Source: Nannobrachium achirus
Taxonomy: Eukaryota; Chordata; Actinopteri; Myctophiformes; Myctophidae
Assembly (NCBI GenBank): GCA_963921795.1
Contig: OY997642.1
Coordinates: 3,724,444-3,788,443, forward strand
DNA: 64,000 nucleotides
Direction of reading: 5' to 3'
Below the pieces are notes generated by a model. That model was not told the DNA's origin and ran no database searches. It saw only the letters and a program-made list of their open reading frames with translations. Shown in pieces: positions 1 to 9,140 of the stretch; within the stretch, counting starts at the first letter, position 1; each line of letters opens with the position of its first letter. The position numbers and the translations under genes are program-made.

Positions 1-430
1 CGCTCGAGAATGTTAGAGAGGCAGGGGCTGACATTTCTAAAAGGGCCTTTTGGTGAAACAAATATCGAAAATAGCAGAACTCCAAGATCACAACGCGCGT
101 TGTGAGCTTGGAGGTTGGCTATTTTCGGTGTGTGATACCACCCTAAACTAAGCATAATCAAGTAAATACTGGAGGTGTGGCGTAACGGCATGGATTTCTA
201 CACAGAGAGGGCAATTATTTCAACATAAGATGCTGCATTCAAGTTCAGGAGAGTTTGGACAAGGCAATTATCTTGAATGCTGCCTTCAGGTATGGCATGG
301 AACGAAAGGGGGCATTTGCATTTCTTTCACCATAGTGAAAACTGCATTCATGGTCTGGAGAGGGCACCTTTTTTCTGCATGGGCACACTTTTCATGTACC
401 AAGAATCCATGGGCACACCAACATAATACG
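1..430. mobile_element. Dispersed repeat, copy 1 (hAT-like, partial)
   Basis: Shares long stretches (AGAGAGGCAGGG.CTGA, AAAAGGGCCTTTTGGT, CATAAGATGCTGCATTCAAG) with 29243-29575 and 36805-37160. The other copies begin CAGGGACGTGCAGAGAA, a hAT-type start. It carries a CTCCAAG variant of the AGATCT palindrome at 69-125. The left end is outside the window. Confidence 0.6.
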
Positions 431-905
431 GGGGCGTAAATGTCTGCTTCATCTATCCCTGCTTCATCACGCAAGGCTGTTGCACAACAGTAGTGAAAAC
501 AGCAGATCTACAAGCACACAACGCCTCGCGGTGAGGGCATTGTGTGCTTTCAAGCAGCTTTCAAGCAGTTTCGAGGGGCACACTTGACCCTTCTCAGGGG
601 CACACCAAAGGTCCCCAGGCACAGTGGTTGAGAAACACTGCCCTACCTTACCCTAGCTACAGTATGGCTGCACATTGAGGGTGCACACTCTGAATTGGGA
701 AGTGGCTTACTGTATGTGTGCACGTGGCCTAAGTAGAACATGACCTGTAGCCTACTTGCCCGCAGCCTGAAAGGCCTCTACCTGAGAGCTTCAAGTCAAC
801 GCCTGTTACAATACACAACACAAGAGGCTACGGGGGAAGATGATTGGTACAGAGACACATGATCTGATGAAGACCAATGTCACTGTGATTGAAAGAGACT
901 CCATG
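431..905. other. Intergenic/intronic repeat debris
   Basis: Half of an AGATCT palindrome at 499-545, a hAT-type end at ~617-645 (CAGTGGTTGAGAAACACTG), then unremarkable sequence. A stretch at ~735-770 recurs near 38900-38970. No exon recognised. Confidence 0.5.
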
Positions 906-2397
906 GCTCTGGTCCAAACCAAATACTATGTTACCTCTGGTCCAAACCAAATACTATGTTACCTCTGGTCCAAACCAAATACTATGTTACCTCTGGTCCA
1001 AACCAGATACTTGCCTCTGGTCCAAACCAAATACTATGTTACCTCTGGTCCAAACCAAATACTATGTTACCTCTGGTCCAAACCAAATACTATGTTACCT
1101 CTGGTCCAAACCAAATACTATGTTACCTCTGGTCCAAACCAGATACTATGTTACCTCTGGTCCAAACCAAATACTATGTTACCTCTGGTCCAAACCAAAT
1201 ACTATGTTACCTGCTCTGGTCCAAACCAGATACTATGTTACCTCTGGTCCAAACCAAATACTATGTTACCTCTGGTCCAAACCAAATACTATGTTACCTC
1301 TGGTCCAAACCAGATACTATGTTACCTCTGGTCCAAACCAGATACTATGTTACCTCTGGTCCAAACCAAATACTATGTTACCTCTGGTCCAAACCAAATA
1401 CTATGTTACCTCTGGTCCAAACCAGATACTATGTTACCTCTGGTCCAAACCAAATACTATGTTACCTCTGGTCCAAACCAAATACTATGTTACCTCTGGT
1501 CCAAACCAGATACTATGTTACCTCTGGTCCAAACCAGATACTATGTTACCTCTGGTCCAAACCAAATACTATGTTACCTCTGGTCCAAACCAAATACTAT
1601 GTTACCTCTGGTCCAAACCAGATACTATGTTACCTCTGGTCCAAACCAAATACTATGTTACCTCTGGTCCAAACCAAATACTATGTTACCTCTGGTCCAA
1701 ACCAAATACTATGTTACCTGCTCTGGTCCAAACCAGATACTATGTTACCTCTGGTCCAAACCAAATACTATGTTACCTCTGGTCCAAACCAAATACTATG
1801 TTACCTCTGGTCCAAACCAAATACTATGTTACCTCTGGTCCAAACCAAATACTATGTTACCTCTGGTCCAAACCAAATACTATGTTACCTCTGGTCCAAA
1901 CCAAATACTATGTTACCTCTGGTCCAAACCAAATACTATGTTACCTCTGGTCCAAACCAAATACTATGTTACCTGCTCTGGTCCAAACCAGATACTATGT
2001 TACCTCTGGTCCAAACCAGATACTATGTTACCTCTGGTCCAAACCAAATACTATGTTACCTCTGGTCCAAACCAGATACTATGTTACCTCTTGTCCAAAC
2101 CAGATACTATGTTACCTCTGGTCCAAACCAGATACTATGTTACCTCTGGTCCAAACCAAATACTATGTTACCTCTGGTCCAAACCAAATACTATGTTACC
2201 TCTGGTCCAAACCAGATACTATGTTACCTCTGGTCCAAACCAAATACTATGTTACCTCTGGTTCAAACCAAATACTATGTTACCTCTGGTCCAAACCAAA
2301 TACTATGTTACCTCTGGTTCAAACCAAATACTATGTTACCTCTGGTCCAAACCAAATACTATGTTACCTCTGGTCCAAACCAAATACTATGTTACCT
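906..2397. repeat. 28-bp minisatellite (about 53 copies)
   Basis: Unit CTCTGGTCCAAACCAAATAC + TATGTTAC, with CCAAA/CCAGA variants and a 30-bp version with an extra GCTCTG-type dinucleotide step. 28 is not a multiple of three and the unit has no plus-strand stop, so all three forward frames stay open for ~500 codons. Confidence 0.97.
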
Positions 2398-2439
2398 CAT
2401 TCATTCATTCATTCATTCATTCATTCATTCATTCATTCG
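2398..2439. repeat. (CATT)n microsatellite
   Basis: Ten or so perfect TTCA/CATT tetramers directly after the 28-bp array. Confidence 0.95.
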
Positions 2440-2440
2440 C

Positions 2441-2872
2441 CTCATAAGTCCCAATAGAAGTGGGGGAATATGTTTGAAATAAAAAGTCAGATTCTAAGAC
2501 TGGAATTATGGGGAAAGTGGTCTTTTATGTGAAGTTACTCAGTCAGTAATTGTCTACTTGAGTAAACAAAAGATATTACAGATATAACATCTAAGTGAAG
2601 ATTAGCTGCCTGCTGCTGTCATAATCCAGTTGATGGCCCAGTTGAATAAATATCTGAGTGTAAGTATTTATTTGATTCATTCATTTATTAGAAAAGTGTT
2701 TATTTTATCCGCTTCTTTAGATCAGGCCGTTTATTAAACAACACATTCGTTCATTCACTCCATAAATCCCAATGGAAGTGTTGTGAAATACAAAAGTCAG
2801 ATTCTAAGACATGGGATCAGGGAAAATGGGCCTTTTATGTGAGGTTACTCGGTCAGTACTTGTCTACTTAGT
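2441..2872. repeat. Diverged direct duplication (2441-2563 and 2756-2872)
   Basis: Both copies share AGTCAGATTCTAAGAC, CTTTTATGTGA.GTTACTC and GTCAGTA.TTGTCTACTT, with roughly 85% match by eye, about 315 bp apart. Confidence 0.75.
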
Positions 2873-2977
2873 TTAGTTTAGTTTATTAAGGAAACCCCAT
2901 TAGTCTACACCGTAGTGGAAACTATTCTTCCTGGGGTCCAAGTATTAAACATCACAATACAAAGAAAATAAAATGCA

Positions 2978-3086
2978 ATACAGTATTATATTAAATCATA
3001 CAGTATTATATTAAATCATATACAGTATTATATTAAATCATATACAGTATTATATTAAATCATATACAGTATTATATTAAATCATA
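2978..3086. repeat. ~23-bp tandem repeat (5 copies)
   Basis: Unit TACAGTATTATATTAAATCA(TA), five copies, AT-rich. Confidence 0.9.
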
Positions 3087-3398
3087 CAGCCTTTCCATGA
3101 TGGACTCTGCATGGCAGGGGCGTCCTCCTCCCTGAGCCAGGCCTAAGCATTACTTGAGTAGTCTTTTCACTACTTTCTTACTCTTACCCAAGTAATTATT
3201 TGGGTGATTACTTTTACTACTACTCTCCCCACTTCTACAGCTGCTAAAGTAGGCCTACACTTCTACTACAACACTATACAGTATAGCCTACACCACCACC
3301 AGAAGGAAACACTATGCAATACTATACAAAGCTGGGCACCATTTGGTTTACATTTATTTAGGCATATATTATTTTATATGCATGCTCATTCATTTTAT

Positions 3399-3671
3399 AA
3401 ATGGTAAATGGTAAATGGTGCATTTATAAAGCGCTTTTATCCAAGGCGCTTTACATAGATTGTGCATTACATTCACCCATTCACGCACACATTCATACAC
3501 CGGTGGCAGAGGAAACCATGCAAGGCACCAACCTGCTCACCGGGAGCAACTAGGGATTCAGAGTCTTGCTCAAGGACTCTTCCACACTAACTCTGGGGGA
3601 GTTGGGATTCGAACTGGGAACCCTTCGTGCTCTAATAACGGTTTCTCTACCCCTGAGCTATGCCGCCCCCA
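3399..3671 (-). mobile_element. tRNA-derived SINE
   Basis: On the minus strand it starts GGCATAGCTCAGGGGTAG (A-box like), has a GGGTTCGAATCCC-like B-box region, a central GGTGCCTTGCATGG core, and ends with the AAGCGCTTTATAAATGCACC tail. Same family as 10737-11010, 34392-34624 and 46486-46612. Confidence 0.8.
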
Positions 3672-4264
3672 TAAATGAGGTTCCAAATAATCAAATACAT
3701 ATCATAATTTGTAATAGCATTTAGTGCCTATTATTTCTGACAGACAGTCATTTCGGTTGAAGAGATAATTAATCAATCACATAATGTGTTATACTAACTT
3801 AACATTAGTTCAAGACCATTTTTCAAAACATACATTTATTCTTTACTTTGTTCCATATTTTGTGGGATGGGAAAAAAGCCAATTTAACATTGAGATGTCT
3901 ACACTCTCCCTGTAGGCCTACTGAGGTGCTATGTGGAGTAGGCTACTGCTGTAGTAACCATATGTTTTATTTAAAGATATTCCATCTCAATAATGCGAGA
4001 ATACAGTTTATTATCCCTATATCGATCTATTTTTATTATAATAGCCTACTATTACTACAGTAGACTACTATAAAATACAGTTTATTATCCCTATATCGAT
4101 TTATTTTTATTAAAATACTATCACTACTACAGTACTATAAAATACAGTGTATTACCCCTATATCTATGTTTATAACACTACTACACTATAATTAAACTAT
4201 AGAGGATATAATACTTTAAACAAGCCTTTAAACAACTGTTTTTAAACTCCAGCACTGCTGGTCA
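3672..4264. repeat. AT-rich stretch with 3-copy ~70-bp tandem repeat
   Basis: From about 4005 to 4170 a unit with ACAGTTTATTATCCCTATAT and CGAT.TATTTTTATTA is repeated three times with decay. The rest shows nothing recognisable. Confidence 0.65.
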
Positions 4265-4318
4265 AAAGGAGCAGATCTACAAGCTATCGACGCGTCTAGC
4301 TTGTAGATCTGCTCCTTT
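4265..4318. repeat. AGATCT palindrome, perfect 21-bp stem
   Basis: AAAGGAGCAGATCTACAAGC pairs with its inverse around a 12-nt centre holding CGACGCGTC. The CTCCTTT flank differs from the CTATTTT flank of most copies but recurs at 50909-50969. Confidence 0.9.
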
Positions 4319-4457
4319 CGTGTAGCGCGGCACCATCCTACTAGAAAGTCTAAATCTGTGTGAGTCCTGCAACGTGACAGCATGCACGTTTTAAAACACA
4401 AAAACACCATTCATTCGTTAGATAAAACATTTAAAATATATATTTTAATAAACTCAC

Positions 4458-4510
4458 GCGGCCTTCTCCAGCTGTCTGAGCAGATGTGCGACTCTGTTGC
4501 GTCCTGCCAT
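4458..4510 (-). CDS. adhfe1: adhfe1 exon 1 (partial gene, start codon and presequence)
   Basis: A 53-nt minus-strand exon, ATG at 4510, coding for MAGRNRVAHLLRQLEKA plus GC, with donor GC|GTGAGTTT. It resembles the start of human ADHFE1 (mitochondrial hydroxyacid-oxoacid transhydrogenase), whose first residues include a VAYLLRQL stretch and which also splits near this point. The segment is basic and amphipathic, as a mitochondrial targeting signal should be. ADHFE1 is a close neighbour of TRIM55 in human 8q13. No second exon is visible in 1-4457, so the rest should lie outside the window. A minus-strand CCAAT box (ATTGG at 4681-4685) and a CpG-richer stretch lie upstream. The exon is short, so the call leans on synteny. 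Confidence 0.65.
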
Positions 4511-4789
4511 TGTTACTTATTGTATTAATGTATAATAATCGTTACAGTGTAACAGTCTGAGCTGTGCAGGCTCTTTGAAGATGATGTGTGTGACTGTGTG
4601 TGAGTGTTGTTGTTGCTTCACTGCTAGAGGAGGAGGTGTGTTATCTTATGATCCCATGGGCCGGGAGGACGAGCTCTGTGATTGGCTGCCTGGGTTTGTT
4701 ATTATGTAAAACATCAATATCTTAACCTTTGAATTTTTAAAAACAAATATAAATAGGCTTTATATATTAAATCTGAGTGGGATTATATC

Positions 4790-5064
4790 TGCCAGTTGAT
4801 GGCATGCACTGTTTTGGCACTGTATAGGATATTTTTTGCACTGTTTATTTTATTTTTTACTTACTTTTATTACTATATCTACTGATCCGTCTGTTATTCA
4901 ATGTTATATGAGATACTTCAATGGTTTCCTATGGAAATAAGCCTAATCTTTTCTAGGATCTCCTAATTTAGTTGACCTTGTACCAGTGAACTGTACCGTC
5001 ATGAAACTGTACCTTTTCCTATGCAAACTGACAATAAAGTCTTCAATCAATCAATCAATCAATT
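4790..5064 (+). mobile_element. LINE 3' end with (CAAT)n tail
   Basis: 5'-truncated copy ending CTGACAATAAAGTCTTCAAT, then CAAT repeats. The same 3' end is present inverted at 32222-32430 and more weakly at 30240-30350. No ORF left. Confidence 0.65.
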
Positions 5065-5065
5065 G

Positions 5066-5482
5066 AATAAATATCTGACTGTAAGAATGTATTTGATAGA
5101 TTAATTTATCCACTTCTTTATATCAGTCAGTTTATTAAACAACATACGCTATTATATGAAACCTTTAAATGTATTCATCTCATATATTATATTTTGTTTA
5201 TTTATTAATTTTGCTGCAGCAGTTTTTCTCAGAAACAAACAAGTCCTCTCTGAAAACACGTGTCAGCCCCGTTGCCTGGCAGCTAACTAACCAATAGCAG
5301 CGCGGATGTCCCTCCCCGGCTATGGGTTCTGGATTTGTCAGGTTGTGAAGCAGTGAGTGCGCCCCCTGCCGTTGACAACAGTGAAGGTATTGAGGTGAAA
5401 GTTGAGAGCAGAGCCAAAGCCTGCTGTTATGTTATGTTATGTATGCTGGTCACAGTCACAGCAGAGGACAGTAATAACTAGC
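5066..5482. other. Unassigned, includes CpG-richer stretch
   Basis: Around 5270-5370 there is a plus-strand CCAAT (5291-5295) with CGCGG and CCCTCCCC nearby, more promoter-like than the surroundings. It could belong to the upstream region of the adhfe1 exon. No coding sequence seen. Confidence 0.3.
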
Positions 5483-6625
5483 AGTGTTGTAAAGTAACTA
5501 ATTACATTTACTTAAGTACTGTACTTAAAGGAGTAGTTCACCCTCAAAATGACTTTTTTTCAATAGGGTGTGCCAAATGTAGTTCTAAGAGCGGCCATTT
5601 CTTGGGTAAACACAGCCTTATGCCTCATTCACACTACAGATATATAGTTGAACGTTTTGCTTGGTAATTCAATGTAATCTCAATGGAAACCAGCTTTAAA
5701 GCTTTCAAAGCTTTGCTTGGAGCGTCTCCTGTATCTTTAAAGCTGGTTTCCATTGAGATTACATTGAATTACCAAGCTAAACGTTCAACTATATATCTGT
5801 AGTGTGAATGAGGCATTACACAGGTGTTTTGATTAGACTATAGCATTAGTTCTATGCAATCAAACAATTGAAACACCTGTGTTTTGACCCAAGAAATGGC
5901 CGCTAAGGACTACAATGACGTAGCCGCTGGCACACACTATTGATTACTCAAGCCATGGAGACTTGAGTTCAATTATATGTTTTAGTTTTTGTCACGTTCC
6001 TAAGAAAATAATTTGATTTCAATAAATGTACCCCATTGATTCCAGATGGGGACCTGGGTCCCCATCTGGAATCAATGGGGGTACATTTACTATATCCATA
6101 TTTTTGTCTTAGGAATGCGACAAAAAACAAAACATATTATTGAACTCAAGTCTCCATGGCATGAGTAATCAATAGAAAAGGTTATTTTGAGGGTGAACTA
6201 CTCTATAAGTAATTTTGAGGTATTTTTACTTTACTTTAGTATTTCCAATTACTAATACTTCTACTCCACTGCATCTCAGAGGAAAATATTGTAATTTTAC
6301 TCCATTAATTATTTGGAAACTTTAGTTACTAGTTACTTTAAAGATATACATTATAATATTATAAAACATACATTAACCACTTTAGCCCTATTTTATCCCG
6401 AGGTGATGTGACGCGTTGAGAGCTTGTAGATCTGTTATTTTCAAACATTTTATACTTTTACTTTTGGTACTTTAAGAAGTACTTTTTGATGCCAATACTT
6501 TCATACTTTTACTCAAGTACATTTTAAATTCCAGACTTTTACTTGTAACAGAGTACATCTACATTGCAGTATTGATACTTTTACTTATTAGACATTTGAG
6601 TACTTTTTCCAACACTGGTAATAAG
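5483..6625. mobile_element. Composite repeat: TACTT-rich host with TTAA element and two nested inverted elements
   Basis: The outer host (AAGTAACTAATTACATTTAC ... CTTTTACTTATTAGACATTT) is a common fish repeat style. It is split at a TTAA by an element starting AGGAGTAGTTCACCCTCAAA and ending with its inverse (5522-6205). Inside are another inverted-repeat element (about 5567-5940) and, inside that, the foldback at 5621-5815. Confidence 0.65.
5621..5815. mobile_element. Harbinger-like foldback MITE, copy 1
   Basis: 195 bp with ~85-bp arms (TGCCTCATTCACACTACAG ... inverse). It is flanked by TTA on both sides. The related element at 17421-17596 shows the same site uninterrupted with a single TTA, proving the 3-bp TWA duplication typical of PIF/Harbinger elements. 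Confidence 0.85.
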
Positions 6626-6639
6626 TATATATACTCAAG

Positions 6640-6901
6640 AAGTGGTGTAAAGTAACTAAGTAAATGTACTCAAGGCACTGTACTTAAAGAGTAGTTCACC
6701 CCCAAATGACTTTTTTTTTTCATATTGATTACTCACACCATCCATGAAGACTTGAGTTCGATAATATTTTAACTTACTGTACATTCCTATGACAATAATT
6801 TGATTACAATAAATTCACCCCCATTGGTTTCGGATGGGGACCCATATTATACATTTGGGTCCCCTTTCGATATCAATGGGGGAATGTGACAAATACAAAA
6901 A

Positions 6902-6942
<41 letters not shown>

Positions 6943-7140
6943 GAACTCAAGTCTCCATGGCGTGAGTAATCAATTTGGGGAAAAAAAAGTAATTTGGGGG
7001 TGAACTACTCCTTTAATTAGAAACAATTTTGAGGGAGTTTTACTTAAGTCTAGTGTGTCAAATTTTACTTGTACAGTAACAGAGCATTTCATCATTACAG
7101 TATTGATACTTTTTACATAAAACCTTTTTTCCACCACTGC
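6640..7140. mobile_element. Second copy of the composite repeat, with TTAA MITE 6688-7014
   Basis: Same host and same AGGAGTAGTTCACC-type element at the same relative site as the 5483 copy, without the inner nested elements. An (AT)n run is at 6905-6940. Confidence 0.65.
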
Positions 7141-7173
7141 ACCCAAGTGTTCTTAAGTGCATTTCTTCTTAAT

Positions 7174-7992
<819 letters not shown>

Positions 7993-8504
7993 CAGGGTTC
8001 CCACACATCTTTACCAATTAATTTCCAAAACCTTTCCAGAATATTTAACCCGATTTCCAGGACTATATAACAATAATTCAGCTCAATAACTGGTCGCTTA
8101 CTCCTATGCGCAATGCCCAAAGACAAGTAGTGTATGCCAGTGGTTCTCAACGTTTTCAGGCCGTGATCCCCGAAATAATCATATTTGAAGTGGGGACCCG
8201 GCACCCTGACGAGCACAAGCATTTTATTGCGAAAATAGCCGATCTACATGCCCACAACGCCTCGCGTTGTGAGCATGTAGATCTGCTATTTTCACAATTT
8301 CTGCCTCTAATATTTGACAATTTGGCCAATGTTTAATCTGTCATTTCAGAGGTATTAACAAAATCAATAACCAAAGACAATGCTTTGCAATTTTTTCCAG
8401 GACCTTCCAGGACCCTTGATCAATTCCAAAACTTTTCCAGGACTGGAAAAATATTTTTCAAATTTCAGAATATTTCCAGGAATTTCATGACCGTGGGAAC
8501 CCTG
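7993..8504. mobile_element. hAT-like element (CAGGGTTCCCAC ends)
   Basis: Inverted ends CAGGGTTCCCAC / GTGGGAACCCTG, with AACACC flanking on both sides. Internal CCAGGACCTTCCAGGACC motif and a nested CAGTGGTTCTCAAC-type segment with an AGATCT palindrome (8231-8292). The complete relative at 56949-57381 has the same nested structure, so the composite itself has amplified. Confidence 0.75.
8231..8292. repeat. AGATCT palindrome, ~29-bp stem
   Basis: GAAAATAGCCGATCTACATG and its inverse around CTC, with one or two mismatches; the stem includes CACAACGC. Confidence 0.9.
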
Positions 8505-8984
8505 AACACCTGAAATGTGAAAGAAATAACGTGTATCATTAGTGTGGTACAGGGGTCGTCGTCATGCTGGCTCGTGGTGGACATTCTTTGTCATCCAAAA
8601 TGAGTGGACACTGGACAATAATATTACCAGAAACACAGCCCTGAATGACCACTACAGGTCTGTAACTCTGAGAGTGTTCAAATGGAACGGTCCGTGCAAA
8701 TAAAACATGTCAGAACCACTAGTACTGGTTGGACTCCTAATGTTCCATGAGTGTCATTTAGTGAATCGGTTTCATACATATTGTGAAGAAAACCCAGAGA
8801 CTTGACGTTCAGTAATTGGGTCTTATGATCAAAATAAGAACATTATAATTAATGGTGGGTAGGAAAGAAAATCTTAAATTTTACAAGGACAAATCTTTGC
8901 CACGGACACATTTTGTCCGTCTACGGACATATTGAAGACACCTGTGAGGTTCAATCCTGAGACACAGCATTCTAGCTCTGGAGC
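8505..8984 (-). other. trim55 3' flank / probable 3' UTR
   Basis: Follows the stop-codon duplications. No clear poly(A) signal can be singled out. Includes a short hAT-like piece (TCTGTAACTCTGAGAGTGT) common in this window. Confidence 0.35.
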
Positions 8985-9056
8985 CAGGAGGAAGAGAAAA
9001 CGTGGCAGTGGACTACTTCTGGTTGAGCCAGGAGAAAGATAAAATGTGGCAGCGGA
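8985..9056 (-). repeat. Tandem copies of trim55 coding end, past the stop
   Basis: Reading minus strand past the stop, the stretch with TTTCTCCTGGCTCAACCA and AGAAGTAG recurs once almost exactly and once partly (ending CTCCTGGCTCCAGA). These copies sit in the 3' UTR and are out of frame with the exon. Confidence 0.85.
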
Positions 9057-9140
9057 CTACTTCTGGTTGAGCCAGGAGAAAGAGAAAACGTGGCGGGGTC
9101 CGTCTACGTCCTCTCCACCGCCGCTGGGATCTGAGGAGGC
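9057..9140 (-). CDS. trim55: trim55 exon 10 (conserved C-terminus, stop codon)
   Basis: 84 nt after acceptor GATTTCAG, phase 0: [14 protein letters not shown], then [13 protein letters not shown] and TAG. The end is nearly the same as human TRIM55 (PARHIFSFSWLN), the strongest single clue to the gene's identity. About 40-45 bp containing the last codons and stop are repeated twice more just downstream (8985-9056). Confidence 0.92.
   Translation of the reverse strand, partial: ASSDPSGGGEDVDGPRHVFSFSWLNQK

Noticed and set aside
840..2457. Three ~500-aa forward frames
   Set aside because: All are translations of a 28-bp minisatellite in three frames, with no non-repeat domain.
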